DNA of 64,000 nucleotides from Microbacterium salsuginis (GTDB taxonomy: Bacteria > Actinomycetota > Actinomycetes > Actinomycetales > Microbacteriaceae): positions 124,001 through 188,000 of the forward strand of contig NZ_JABACI010000003.1 in the NCBI RefSeq assembly GCF_012524205.1. Reading direction: 5' to 3'. Below the pieces are notes generated by a model that saw nothing but the letters and a program-made list of their open reading frames with translations, was not told the origin of the DNA and searched no databases. This document shows positions 31,968-40,815 of this stretch, one piece after another (position 1 is the stretch's first letter; every line of letters begins with the position of its first letter). The position numbers were made by a program, and so were the translations under genes.

Positions 31968-33638
31968 CTACTCGCTCAGCTCGACCAGGTTGTAGACCTC
32001 GTCCTGGACGGGGCTGGCCGGGTACGAGGTCACGCGCGGCGCGAACGCCAGCGTCGGGACCGGGTGGGCCAGCGGCACGCCGGGCAGGAACTCCATGATC
32101 TGCTCGTTGACGTCGAGGTAGGCCGCCTCCTGCTCCTCCTCGGTGGCAAGGCCACGGGCGTCGGTGAGCGCCGAGGTCAGCTCGGCGTTCTCGAAGCCCC
32201 ACTCGTTGCCGGCGGTGGCGAAGAACGTCCCGACGAAGTTGTCGGGGTCGTTGTAGTCGCCGGTCCACCCGAGCAGGTGGATGCCGTGATCGGTGCCGCC
32301 CTGGATGCGGTCGAGGTACGTGGGGTTCCAGTCCTCGCCGACCGGCGTGAGCACGATGCCGACGGCTTCGAGCTGCGACGCCAGGTTGGTGTAGATCTGC
32401 TCCGGGTTGGGCATGTACGGACGCGACACGTTGACGGGGTAGTTGAACTGCAGCGTCAGCGGGTTCGCCTCGTCGTAGCCGGCCTCGGCCAGGAGCGCCT
32501 GAGCGGCCTCCGGGTCGTACTCGTACGTCGTGACGTCCTCGTTCCAGCCGATCACGGCGGGCGGCATGAACTGCGAGGCCACCTCGGTGCCCTCGGGCAG
32601 CACCTGCGTCACCAGCTGATCCTTGTCGATCGCGTGGGCGATCGCCTGGCGCACCCGGATGTCGGCCAGCGCCGGCACGGCCTGGTTCATGGCCAGGTAG
32701 AGGATGTTGAACGGGTCGCGGTTGACGAGGTTGAACCCGTCCTCCTCGAGTGCGCCGAGGTCGGCGGGAGCGACGAGGTCGTACCCGTCGATCGAGCCGG
32801 ATTCGAGGGCCTGACGACGAGCGGTGGTGTCGCCGATCACCTGGAAGATGACCTCCTGCACCTGGCCCTGCTCGCCCCAGTAGTCCTCGTACGCGCTGAG
32901 CGTCACGGACTCGCCCGGCGCCCACTCGTCGAACTTGAACGGGCCGGTGCCGACCGGGTGGCCCTGTGCGTACTCGCTGAGCACGGGCGCCTCGGCGGTG
33001 CCGCCGACCTCGTCGGCCGCGAACTCCTCGAGCGCCGCGGGGCTCTGGATCGCGAACGACGGCAGCGACAGCGCGGGGATGAAGCCGGCGAACGGCTGGG
33101 TCAGGGTGATCGTCGCCTCGGTCTCGCTGGTGGCCTCGCAGCCGCCGTAGATCGAGGTGCCGGTCTCGGCATAGCCGCGCATGAGCTTGCCCCAGTAGTA
33201 CGAGAGGCTCTCGGTGGCGGCCAGGCCGGTGAAGTTGTTCATGCGGTCGAAGTTGAAGCAGACCGCCTCGGCGTTGAAGTCCGTGCCGTCGTGGAAGGTC
33301 ACGCCTTCCTTGAGCTGGAACGTGTACGACAGGCCGTCCTCGGACTGCTCCCAGCTCTCGGCGAGACCCGGAGCGGGGTCGGCCGTGCCCGGCTCGACGC
33401 CGACCAGACCCTCGAAGATCTGACGCGAGACGCGGAACGTCTCGCCGTCGTTGGCCATCGCCGGGTCGAGACCGGCGATGTCGCCCGACGCGCCGAAGAT
33501 GAACGTGGAGTCGACGTCGCTCGGCTCTTCCGTGCCGCCGCCCTCCTCGCGCTGACTCGCGCAGGCGGTCAGGACGACCGCACCGATTGCGACGGCCGCG
33601 GCGCCGGTGAGCCAGCGCCTCTTGGCAGTGTGGAGCAT
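31968..33638 (-). CDS. Peptide ABC importer substrate-binding lipoprotein
   Basis: 556 residues, SBP_bac_5 (OppA/DppA) family. The signal peptide ends in the lipobox LTAC (Cys near 26). Typical blocks are LDPAMANDGETFRVSRQIFE near 57, YTFQLKEGVTFHDG and LHLLGWTGDYNDPDNF-like sequence near the C-terminus. I chose the ATG at 33638, which has GGAAGGTG eight bases upstream; two earlier in-frame ATGs would only extend the signal region. First gene of the operon with dppB- and dppC-type permeases. The substrate, an oligopeptide or similar compound, cannot be read from sequence. Confidence 0.93.
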   Translation of the reverse strand: MLHTAKRRWLTGAAAVAIGAVVLTACASQREEGGGTEEPSDVDSTFIFGASGDIAGLDPAMANDGETFRVSRQIFEGLVGVEPGTADPAPGLAESWEQSEDGLSYTFQLKEGVTFHDGTDFNAEAVCFNFDRMNNFTGLAATESLSYYWGKLMRGYAETGTSIYGGCEATSETEATITLTQPFAGFIPALSLPSFAIQSPAALEEFAADEVGGTAEAPVLSEYAQGHPVGTGPFKFDEWAPGESVTLSAYEDYWGEQGQVQEVIFQVIGDTTARRQALESGSIDGYDLVAPADLGALEEDGFNLVNRDPFNILYLAMNQAVPALADIRVRQAIAHAIDKDQLVTQVLPEGTEVASQFMPPAVIGWNEDVTTYEYDPEAAQALLAEAGYDEANPLTLQFNYPVNVSRPYMPNPEQIYTNLASQLEAVGIVLTPVGEDWNPTYLDRIQGGTDHGIHLLGWTGDYNDPDNFVGTFFATAGNEWGFENAELTSALTDARGLATEEEQEAAYLDVNEQIMEFLPGVPLAHPVPTLAFAPRVTSYPASPVQDEVYNLVELSE

Positions 33639-33910
33639 GTGCTGTGCACCTTCCATATCGTGTGGGCCTTGCTGCACGTCATCGTGGAGCAGAGGTGCGC
33701 GCAGCCCTCAGCAGGGTGTGATGCCTCGACGCTACCCGGCGACAGCGGTCCGCACGATTACGCGTGTGTCTCGATTGTGTTTCGACACGACCGGATGCCT
33801 CGGCCTGAGCGATCTGCACGCGGTTCGGCGTCTGCTCGTGCAGAAGTGCTCGGTTTCGGCGTTTCGTCTCTCTTCGCTCGCTCAGCGACCGGAGCGCCCC
33901 GCCCGACGGC

Positions 33911-33916
33911 TAACGT
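33911..33916 (+). promoter_or_regulatory. Candidate -10 hexamer, leaderless transcript
   Basis: TAACGT ends seven bases before the ATG at 33924 and no Shine-Dalgarno is present, so the message probably starts at or within a base or two of the start codon. Confidence 0.45.
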
Positions 33917-33923
33917 TGAGGCC

Positions 33924-34787
33924 ATGGCGCGAGGGCGGAGTGACGAGACGGCGCCCTCCGCCCGGCTGTCGGACGGCACGCTCGCACGGGTCGTCCCGTC
34001 GGCCTTCGGCGGCGGGTTCGAGCTCGACGTCGACGGCACGCCCCAGTCCCACGTCGACCTCGACGATCCCACGCACCTGCATTTCGAGTACGTCGCCCGC
34101 ATGGGCGCGGTCATCGACAGACTCCGGATGCCGGGGCAGCCGCTGACCGCGATCCACCTGGGGGCGGGGGCCCTGACCGTTCCGCGGTACGTCGAGGCGA
34201 CTCGTCCCGGCTCGCGGCAGCAGGTCGTCGAGCTCGAGCCGGCGCTGTGGGACCTCGTGCGCGAGCACTTGCCGTTGCCCCGCGGAGCATCGATCCGCGT
34301 GCGCATCGGCGACGCGCGCGAAGTCCTCGGCCGGCTGCCCGCGGGACTCGTGGGCGCCGCCGACCTCGTCGTGTCGGACGTGTACTCGGGCGCGCAGACG
34401 CCCGCGCACCTCACGACCGTGGAGTTCTTCACCGCGGCAGCGCGCTTCCTCGCGCCCGACGGCGTGCTCCTGGTCAACGTCGCCGACGGCGCCGGGCTGG
34501 CCTTCGCCCGCCGGCAGGTGGCGACCGTGCAGGCCGTGCTGGAGCACGTCATCGTCCTGGCCGAGGTGCAGACGCTGAAGGGCCGGCGCTTCGGCAACCT
34601 GGTGATCGCCGCATCCCGGTCCCCCCTGCCCACGGAGTGGCTGCCCCGGCTGCTGGCGGCCGGGCCGCACCCGGCCAAGGTCGCGGAAGGCCGCGAGGTC
34701 GACGACTTCGCGCGCGGCGCGCGCGTGGCCACCGACGCCGACGCGACGCCCTCCCCCCGGCCCGCGGCATCCGTCTTCGACCGCTGA
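33924..34787 (+). CDS. Spermidine-synthase-like methyltransferase-fold protein
   Basis: 287 residues. A Rossmann core carries motif I IHLGAGALTVPRYV near residue 72, the acidic QVVELEPALWDLV after it, IGDAREVL near 130 and VVSDVYSG near 150, as in spermidine synthases and related aminopropyl- or methyltransferases. The protein is shorter than membrane-fused forms and has no membrane helix. The last 35 residues are charged and likely disordered. Whether it binds decarboxylated SAM or acts on polyamines is uncertain; annotation as fused-type spermidine synthase homologue is by fold. It is probably expressed from a leaderless message. Confidence 0.75.
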   Translation: MARGRSDETAPSARLSDGTLARVVPSAFGGGFELDVDGTPQSHVDLDDPTHLHFEYVARMGAVIDRLRMPGQPLTAIHLGAGALTVPRYVEATRPGSRQQVVELEPALWDLVREHLPLPRGASIRVRIGDAREVLGRLPAGLVGAADLVVSDVYSGAQTPAHLTTVEFFTAAARFLAPDGVLLVNVADGAGLAFARRQVATVQAVLEHVIVLAEVQTLKGRRFGNLVIAASRSPLPTEWLPRLLAAGPHPAKVAEGREVDDFARGARVATDADATPSPRPAASVFDR

Positions 34788-34867
34788 CCGGCGTGGCACG
34801 CCCCGAAGGGCAGGGACGCGGAGGCACACTGGAGGGGCGACCGGCAGCGCGTGTGAAGGGAGTCTTC

Positions 34868-35395
34868 GTGAGCTACATCAAGGGATACGACCCCGACACA
34901 CTTCGCGAGAAGGTCGACCCGCGGCAGTGCAAGGAGCGGCTCGACGAGATCGGCGACCAGCGCAGCCTGCCCGCGCTCCTCGAGCGGGTGTGGCTGCTGA
35001 AGGTGCTCGATCGCAGCGAGGACGCCCTCGTCATCTCGGAGCAGTCCGTGCGCGTCGCGCGCATGGCCGGCACCCGCAAGGATCTGCTGCGGGCCCGCAT
35101 CCTCCACGCCACGGTGCTGCAGTCCCGGGGCGCGTACGCCGCGGCCGAGCAGGAGCTCACGACGTGCGCCGAGGAGGCGGAGGGCCAGGGCTGGGCGAGC
35201 ATCGCCGCCTTCGCGTACCAGCACCGCGGCAAGGTCAACTTCGATGACGGCGATTTCGAGTCCGCCCGCAAGGACTTCAAGCGCGCGCTGTTCCTGCGCC
35301 AGGAGTCGGGTGCAACCGAGGATCAGCTCGAGTCCACGCTGCTCGCGATCGACGCGGCGGACCGGCGCCGGGCCGCAGCATCCGTCGCCAGCTGA
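34868..35395 (+). CDS. TPR-like helical protein
   Basis: 175 residues, all helical, with about three TPR-type repeats between residues 35 and 150 (for example LLRARILHATVLQSRGAYAA and AAFAYQHRGKVNFDDGDFES). The GTG at 34868 has AAGGGAG five bases upstream. No catalytic motif; a scaffold role is likely. It stands between the spermidine-synthase-like gene and the SprT-like gene on the same strand. Confidence 0.75.
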   Translation: MSYIKGYDPDTLREKVDPRQCKERLDEIGDQRSLPALLERVWLLKVLDRSEDALVISEQSVRVARMAGTRKDLLRARILHATVLQSRGAYAAAEQELTTCAEEAEGQGWASIAAFAYQHRGKVNFDDGDFESARKDFKRALFLRQESGATEDQLESTLLAIDAADRRRAAASVAS

Positions 35396-35433
35396 CGGTG
35401 GCCGCCCGCAGCTCGAGTGTCGTAGATACGTTC

Positions 35434-35439
35434 TAACCT
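35434..35439 (+). promoter_or_regulatory. Candidate -10 hexamer, leaderless transcript
   Basis: TAACCT ends seven bases before the ATG at 35447, again without a ribosome-binding site. Confidence 0.45.
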
Positions 35440-35446
35440 GTCGCAC

Positions 35447-35935
35447 ATGTCGGAACTGCATCGCGTGCGCCACTGGGCCGAGGCCCTGATCGACGCCCAT
35501 CTCGACTCGTCCTGGACGTTCGCCTTCGACAACGCCAAGCGCCGCGCGGGACTGTGCGATTACACGCACAAGCGCATCAGCGTGTCGCGGTACCTCGCCG
35601 CGCGCTACGACGACGACACGAACCACCAGACCCTGCTGCACGAGGTGGCACATGCCCTCGCCGGAGCGGGCGCCGGTCATGGCCCGCGATGGAAGGCCGT
35701 CGCGCGCGAGCTCGGATACGTCGGCGGCACGACGCACGGCGGCGAGACGGCGACCGAGCTCGCGCCCTGGATCGGGGTCTGCCCGTCCGGGCACGTCGCG
35801 TACCGTCACCGCAAGGCGGTGCGACCCACGTCGTGCGCGAAGTGCGCGCGGGTGTTCGACGAGCGCTTCCTCTTCACATGGACCCGTCGTGAGATCACGC
35901 CGGCCGCGCGCCTCGCCGCGATGACACCGCGGTAG
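35447..35935 (+). CDS. SprT-like zinc metalloprotease-fold protein
   Basis: 162 residues. The zinc-protease motif HEVAHA starts at residue 65, and a further His (GHGPRWKAVARELG) can complete the site as in SprT and Spartan proteins. The C-terminal 50 residues form a likely zinc ribbon with Cys in GVCPSGH and SCAKCARVF. SprT-like proteins are linked to DNA-protein crosslink repair in eukaryotes; the bacterial role is not settled. Confidence 0.85.
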   Translation: MSELHRVRHWAEALIDAHLDSSWTFAFDNAKRRAGLCDYTHKRISVSRYLAARYDDDTNHQTLLHEVAHALAGAGAGHGPRWKAVARELGYVGGTTHGGETATELAPWIGVCPSGHVAYRHRKAVRPTSCAKCARVFDERFLFTWTRREITPAARLAAMTPR

Positions 35936-35942
35936 CGGGGCG

Positions 35943-36584
35943 TCAGGACGCGACGAAGGCGCCCTGGCTCAGGACCGGGACGACGGTCGCCGCATCCAGC
36001 GCCGCGGCCGCGAGCACCTCGTCGCGCCGGCCGAGGGTCACGAGCTCCTGCCCGGAGCCGCTCGCGGTGAGCAGGTGCCGCACCGCGCCGCGAAGGCCGC
36101 GGAAGGACTCGCACGCCGCGGCTGCCTCTGGCGAGGTGTGGTCGATGCCGAACGCACCCAGCGCGTCGATGATCGCGCCGGCGCCCAGCTGGTCCTCCAC
36201 GGCGAACCGCAGCGGCGACCCCGGGTCGCGCCCCGCGAGCTCGCCCGCGGCGATCACCGCGATGCTGGTGCGCTCGCCGCGCCGCTGCTGCTCGGCGAGC
36301 ACGGCCCCGGCGACGGCGCCTGCATTCCGCAGGCAACCCAGCAGGACGACGGATCCGGATGCTTCGGCCGCCGCAGCGACAGCCGCACCGTTGAGCGACA
36401 CGGCGTGGGCGGCGTCGTCGAGCGGCACGGACTCGCCGCGGGCGACCGCCATCGCCACCGTGGTGGAGAAGCGCAGCACATCGACCACCACGACGACGTC
36501 AGCGGCAGCGAGCCGAGCCAGCCCTGCGGCGCCCCATTCGAAGCGGACCTGATAACGGTGCTGATCGAACGGGCCCTCAGACAT
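35943..36584 (-). CDS. 2-phosphosulfolactate phosphatase-like protein (ComB family)
   Basis: 213 residues, ComB/2-phosphosulfolactate phosphatase fold: VVVVDVLRFSTTVAMAVARGE near residues 29-49 and VVLLGCLRNAGAVA near 80 are family signatures, with conserved Asp and Arg. The named activity dephosphorylates phosphosulfolactate in coenzyme M synthesis, but bacteria without CoM carry homologues, so the substrate here is unknown. GGAGGG directly abuts the ATG, too close for a normal ribosome site; TACGCT six bases before the start suggests a leaderless message instead. Confidence 0.75.
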   Translation of the reverse strand: MSEGPFDQHRYQVRFEWGAAGLARLAAADVVVVVDVLRFSTTVAMAVARGESVPLDDAAHAVSLNGAAVAAAAEASGSVVLLGCLRNAGAVAGAVLAEQQRRGERTSIAVIAAGELAGRDPGSPLRFAVEDQLGAGAIIDALGAFGIDHTSPEAAAACESFRGLRGAVRHLLTASGSGQELVTLGRRDEVLAAAALDAATVVPVLSQGAFVAS

Positions 36585-36590
36585 CCCTCC

Positions 36591-36596
36591 AGCGTA
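36591..36596 (-). promoter_or_regulatory. Candidate -10 hexamer, leaderless transcript
   Basis: TACGCT on the minus strand, six bases before the ATG at 36584. Confidence 0.45.
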
Positions 36597-36702
36597 CGAC
36601 GGACGCCTCTCGCGACATCCGGGGCGCGTCACAGAAGCCCCGGGGTCGCGGCCCCCGAGGGGGCGGGAGCTGTGACATCCCCGCCGGGTGCGAGACTGGA
36701 GC

Positions 36703-37260
36703 ATGCGGATCATGCTGAAGTTCGTGATCGACTGCGACGCCGACGCGGCCTGGCGGGCGGTGCACTCGCCCCGCGCGGTAGCGGAGCTGTACGGTCCCCT
36801 GCTCGACCTCCAACCCCTCGTGCCGAGCGGGCTGCCCACGGCCTGGAGCCCGGGCGACGACATCCCGGTCCAGCTGTCGGCGTTCGGCGGCCTGCCGATG
36901 GGCCGGCAGCTCATCCACGCGAGCGAACGCACCGTGCCGGGCCCGGATGGGCCGGTGCGGATCTTCCGTGACAGCGGCATCCCGCTCACCGGTCCGCTCG
37001 CGAGCCTCGACGTGTGGGATCACCAGATGGCTGTCTCCCCCGCCCCGGGAGAGCCGGGCAAGACCCTGTGGCGCGACCGGCTCGTCATCGGCGGGCCGAC
37101 GGCGCCGGTGCTGTGGCCCGTGCTGTGGAGCATGTGGCAGTGGCGCGGCGCCCGGATCCGCGCGCTCGCGCCGACCTGGGCGCACGACCCCGAGCCCGTC
37201 GACCCGGCGGCCCACGGGCCTCAGTCCTGTGGGATCACCGTCAGCACGCGTGCCGTGTAG
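36703..37260 (+). CDS. SRPBCC-like protein, unknown function
   Basis: 185 residues. It opens with a strand and helix (MLKFVIDCDADAAWRAVHSP) typical of START/SRPBCC polyketide-cyclase-like proteins and continues with beta-rich sequence containing several Trp residues. No membrane helix or signal. The ATG at 36703 has GGAG only one or two bases upstream, so a leaderless start is possible. Its last 40 bases overlap the end of the FMN reductase gene on the other strand. Confidence 0.65.
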   Translation: MRIMLKFVIDCDADAAWRAVHSPRAVAELYGPLLDLQPLVPSGLPTAWSPGDDIPVQLSAFGGLPMGRQLIHASERTVPGPDGPVRIFRDSGIPLTGPLASLDVWDHQMAVSPAPGEPGKTLWRDRLVIGGPTAPVLWPVLWSMWQWRGARIRALAPTWAHDPEPVDPAAHGPQSCGITVSTRAV

Positions 37261-37799
37261 TCGAGGAACTGCCTCATGAAGGTGCGGAGGAAGTCCTCGG
37301 TCGACGAGACAGTGACAGTGCCGTCGGCCTCGATCAGCCCCGGCGTGAAGTGGATGTACGCTTCGGGCGCGGTCATCTGCCGGGTGTTCAGGTAGCTGAG
37401 CGTACCGCGCAGCGACTGCTGTCCGACGGCGGTGCCGATCTGCCCGGATGAGGCGCCGATGACGGCTGTGGGCTTGTCGGACCACGCGTTGTCACCGTAG
37501 GGTCGGCTTCCCCAGTCGATGGCGTTCTTCAACGCCCCCGGGATCGAGCGGTTGTACTCGGGGGTCACGAACAGCAAGGCATCGGCGGAGCGCACTGCAT
37601 CCTTGAAGTCCAACGCGACCTGCGGATAGTCGGCGTCCGCATCGCGATTGTAGATGGGCAGATCGGCGTACGAGATCTCGAAGAACTCGAACTCCGGCGG
37701 CGCGACCCGTTTCAGCGCCTCGGCAAGGCGACGGTTGATGGACTCGCGCGAGAGGCTGCCCACGATGACACCCACGCGGTACGGCGGTTCATGCTGCAT
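37221..37799 (-). CDS. NAD(P)H-dependent FMN reductase
   Basis: 192 residues, flavodoxin-like fold: VGVIVGSLSRESINRRLAEA at the N-terminus binds the FMN phosphate, and LLFVTPEYNRSIPGALKNAI near residues 78-97 is the NADPH-dependent FMN reductase signature. I use the ATG at 37799 because GGAG lies nine bases upstream; one at 37814 is possible. Likely a quinone, chromate or azo-type reductase; the substrate is not predictable. A 19-bp-period repeat array lies upstream. Confidence 0.88.
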   Translation of the reverse strand: MQHEPPYRVGVIVGSLSRESINRRLAEALKRVAPPEFEFFEISYADLPIYNRDADADYPQVALDFKDAVRSADALLFVTPEYNRSIPGALKNAIDWGSRPYGDNAWSDKPTAVIGASSGQIGTAVGQQSLRGTLSYLNTRQMTAPEAYIHFTPGLIEADGTVTVSSTEDFLRTFMRQFLDYTARVLTVIPQD

Positions 37800-37902
37800 G
37801 ATCTCGATCTCCATGAGGCCCAGCGTGCGCTCGGCCGACCGGATCCGCACCCCCCTTGCGCGCCGGTGACGAATGGTTCCGGGCACGTCCGCGCGTGCTC
37901 CG

Positions 37903-38013
37903 GGTTGAGAAACCACACCCGGGTTGAGAAACCACACTGCGCGCGGTTTCTCAACCTCCACGCGGTTTCCCAACCTCCACGCGGTTTCTCAACCTCGACA
38001 TGGTTTCTCACCC
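37903..38013. repeat. Array of GGTTGAGAAACC 12-mers with 19-bp period
   Basis: Two copies of GGTTGAGAAACC start at 37903 and 37922; four copies in reverse orientation (GGTTTCTCAACC or one-base variants) start at 37945, 37964, 37983 and 38002. Spacing inside each group is exactly 19 bases. The two halves can fold back on each other into a long hairpin directly after the permease stop codon at 38014. Confidence 0.9.
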
Positions 38014-39504
38014 TCAGTCGGCGAGCGCCTCGACCGGCACCACGCGGGTGGCGAGCCGTGTCGGCACCACGGCGGCCACGAGCGTCAGCACCGCGGTGGC
38101 GACCACGATGATCGCGACCGGGAGCCACGGGACGGCCGGGGCCACGAGGGTCGGCGCCGAGAACGACGGCGGCATGGGCACCGCGCCGAGCAGCGACTGC
38201 GCACCGGCCCAGCCGTACGCGATGCCCAGCACCAGGCCGGTCGCGGTCGCGGCGATCGTGATGTGCGCGGCCTCGAGCAGCACCATGCGGCGCACCTGCC
38301 CCGTCGAGACGCCCAGCGCACGCAGCAGGCCCAGTTCGCGGCGGCGCTGCACGACGCCGATCGTCAGGAGGTTCACCAGCCCGACGGCGGCGATCGCCGC
38401 CGACACGGCGACGAGCCCCATCATGATGGCCGCGAACGTGTCCATCAGGGTCGTCATGTCCTCGGGCAGCGGGCCGTCGGCCGAGGCCGCGAACACCGCC
38501 TTGACGGTCTCGAGAGCGACGGCGAACATCGTGACCAGGGTGACGCCCATCACCACGCCGATCGCCATGCGGCTCGAGCGCTCGGGATAGCGCAAGGCGT
38601 TCTCGGCCGCCAGCCGCGCGGTCGCCGAGCGGCCGAACGCCTTGCCCACCAGCCGCAGCACCGGCGGCATGACGAGCGTCGCGCCGAGAGTGAGTCCGGT
38701 GAACGAGAAGATGCCGCCGAAGAAGGCGACGATCACGCCCAGCGGAGTGAGCAGCCCGAGCGCGATCCCCGCCGCCAGCAGCACGCCGCCGATCGCGAAG
38801 AGCGTGATCGCGACGCCGTTGCGGCCGCGGCGCCCGGTGAACGCATCGTGGGATGCCTCGACCGAGCCGCCGAGCGCCTGCAGCGGCGTGACGGTCAGCA
38901 CACGGCGGGAACCCGCCCAGGCTGCGGCCCAGGTCGTCAGCGCGACGACGACCGCGGGGATGATCAGCACCGGCTGCACGACCGCGTACTCGACGCCCTC
39001 GACGGCGAGCGCCGCTTCGGCCAGGAGCACACCGGCCCACGAGAGCAGCGTGCCCGCGACCAGGCCGAGGGCAGCGCCGATGACGCCGACGACGAGACCC
39101 TGGCGAGCGATCTCGGAGCGCTGCGAGCGCGCCGACGCGCCGATGAGGCGCATGAGCGCGATGCGGCGCGTGCGCCCGGCGACGACCGTCGCGAACGTGT
39201 TGGCCGTCACGATCGACGCGACGTACACCGCGACTCCGACCAGGATCACCGACATGATCGCGAGGACGACGGCGAGGGTGCCGCTGTCGCCGATGTACGG
39301 GTCGGCGCGCATGAGCGCGGCGATGTAGCCGGTGGCGCTCAGCAGCACCGCGCCGAAGGCGCTCGAGATCCCGGCGACGAGGATGCTCGCCCCCATGCCC
39401 CGTTCGCGCAGCCAGGCCAGCGGCGCCGTACGCGACGACGAGGGGGTTCCGGATGCCGCAGCCCGCGGCATCCGTTCGTCCGTTCTCTCCGCGACCGCGC
39501 TCAC
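38014..39504 (-). CDS. MacB/FtsX-type ABC exporter permease
   Basis: 496 residues with two FtsX repeats, each of three to four helices. The first (about 45-175) contains TRRIALMRLIGASARSQRSE and the second (about 365-480) QRRRELGLLRALGVSTGQVRRM, the conserved cytoplasmic coupling motifs. Start is a GTG whose GTGA overlaps the stop of the ATPase gene. The pair resembles bacitracin- or peptide-export ABC systems that in Gram-positive bacteria are controlled by an adjacent two-component pair, which is present upstream here. Confidence 0.9.
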   Translation of the reverse strand: MSAVAERTDERMPRAAASGTPSSSRTAPLAWLRERGMGASILVAGISSAFGAVLLSATGYIAALMRADPYIGDSGTLAVVLAIMSVILVGVAVYVASIVTANTFATVVAGRTRRIALMRLIGASARSQRSEIARQGLVVGVIGAALGLVAGTLLSWAGVLLAEAALAVEGVEYAVVQPVLIIPAVVVALTTWAAAWAGSRRVLTVTPLQALGGSVEASHDAFTGRRGRNGVAITLFAIGGVLLAAGIALGLLTPLGVIVAFFGGIFSFTGLTLGATLVMPPVLRLVGKAFGRSATARLAAENALRYPERSSRMAIGVVMGVTLVTMFAVALETVKAVFAASADGPLPEDMTTLMDTFAAIMMGLVAVSAAIAAVGLVNLLTIGVVQRRRELGLLRALGVSTGQVRRMVLLEAAHITIAATATGLVLGIAYGWAGAQSLLGAVPMPPSFSAPTLVAPAVPWLPVAIIVVATAVLTLVAAVVPTRLATRVVPVEALAD

Positions 39505-40286
39505 GACGCCACCGCCACGGCCGGGGCGGAGCCGAGCTCGGAGGCCAGCATGTAGGCCGCGATCTCTTCGGGGCTCTGGCGGGGCTTGTCGGCGACGATG
39601 CGGCCGTCGCCGAGGAACAGCACCCGGTCGGCGTGCGACGCGGCGACCGCGTCGTGCGTGACCATCGCGATGGACTGGCCGTGCTCTCGGCTGGCGGTGG
39701 CCAGGAGTCCCAGCACCTCGCGGCCGCTGCGGGAGTCGAGGTTGCCGGTCGGCTCGTCGGCGAAGACGAGGTCCGGCGCGGTGGCGAGGGCGCGGGCGAT
39801 CGCGACGCGCTGCTGCTGACCGCCCGAGAGCTGGTGCGGGCGGTGGCCGAGACGCGCGGTCAGCCCGAGCGTCTCGACGAGCCCGTCGATGCGCGAGCGC
39901 TCCAGCGCCGTGGGCCGGCGGCCGTCGAGGTCGAAGGGCAGCAGGATGTTGCCGATCGCGTCGAGCGTCGGCACGAGGTTGAACGCCTGGAAGACGAAGC
40001 CGACGCGGCGGCGGCGCAGGATGGTGAGCTCGAGGTCGGACAGCCCGGTGATGTCGGTGTCGCCGATCCACGCGCGACCGGCGGTCGGAGCATCCAGGCC
40101 CGCCATGATGTGCATGAGCGTGGACTTGCCCGAGCCGGACGGCCCCATGATCGCGGTGAACTCGCCGCGACGGATGCCGACGCTCACGCCGTCGAGCGCG
40201 CGCACCGCGCTCTCGCCGGTGCCGTAGGTCTTGGTGAGCTGCTGCACCCGGGCCGCCAGGCCCAGGTCGGTCGATGAAATCTCCAT
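39501..40286 (-). CDS. MacB/LolD-type ABC exporter ATPase
   Basis: 261 residues. Walker A MGPSGSGKSTL near residue 47, Q-loop FVFQAFNLVP, signature LSGGQQQRVAIARAL near 149 and Walker B LVFADEPTGNLDS are all present. The GNLDS motif is diagnostic for the MacB/LolD/FtsE group. Works with the FtsX-type permease encoded next, with a 4-bp overlap. The gap to the VOC gene is about 100 bases. Confidence 0.93.
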   Translation of the reverse strand: MEISSTDLGLAARVQQLTKTYGTGESAVRALDGVSVGIRRGEFTAIMGPSGSGKSTLMHIMAGLDAPTAGRAWIGDTDITGLSDLELTILRRRRVGFVFQAFNLVPTLDAIGNILLPFDLDGRRPTALERSRIDGLVETLGLTARLGHRPHQLSGGQQQRVAIARALATAPDLVFADEPTGNLDSRSGREVLGLLATASREHGQSIAMVTHDAVAASHADRVLFLGDGRIVADKPRQSPEEIAAYMLASELGSAPAVAVAS

Positions 40287-40390
40287 GCCTTCGACGCTAC
40301 GAACCGGCGCGCACCCACCGCGTCGGCCTGCCGGGCCATCCCACGTACATCGCAAGGATGATCCTCGCGACGCCCGCTCCCGGCTCGGGC

Positions 40391-40798
40391 TCAGGCGGCG
40401 TCGGGGGATGCGGCGGCATCGGAGGTCAGCAGGACCACGTTGCCGTCGGGATCCTCGACGAGGGCGGCGTACGGGCCGACCGTGCGAGTGGGCGGCATGC
40501 GCCCCGTGTAGCCGGCCCCGACGAGGTCGGCCCAGGTGCTGTCGACCACGTCGTCGTCGCCGACGTAGAACTCGAGCATCTGCGAGTAGCCGCCGCCCGA
40601 AGGCGGCGCCCAGGTCGGGTCGTAGCGCGACGCGAACGCCGTCGTCAGCAGCAGCGTGACGCCGCTGCCCATCCGGTGCGCGACGACGGTGCCGCCCGCG
40701 ACGGGATCGGGCATGTCCAGCCCGAGGCGCCGGTAGAAGCGGAGCGACGCGTCGATGTCGGCCACTTCGAGCACCACCATGCTCAGCTGCAGTTCCAT
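40391..40798 (-). CDS. VOC superfamily (glyoxalase/bleomycin-resistance-like) protein
   Basis: 135 residues, a single vicinal-oxygen-chelate module pair: ADIDASLRFYRRLGLDMPDP at the N-terminus and YAALVEDPDGNVVLL near the C-terminus are the two beta-alpha-beta repeat signatures. The final Ala/Asp-rich tail is short. Candidate roles are a lyase, dioxygenase or small-molecule binding protein. It follows the response-regulator gene by 17 bases and may be cotranscribed. Confidence 0.85.
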   Translation of the reverse strand: MELQLSMVVLEVADIDASLRFYRRLGLDMPDPVAGGTVVAHRMGSGVTLLLTTAFASRYDPTWAPPSGGGYSQMLEFYVGDDDVVDSTWADLVGAGYTGRMPPTRTVGPYAALVEDPDGNVVLLTSDAAASPDAA

Positions 40799-40815
40799 GC
40801 CCCGATTGTGCCCTG

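Noticed and set aside
37903..38013. CRISPR array
   Set aside because: Units are 12-mers at 19-base steps with near-constant spacers and mixed orientation; no cas genes. A palindromic repeat array fits better.
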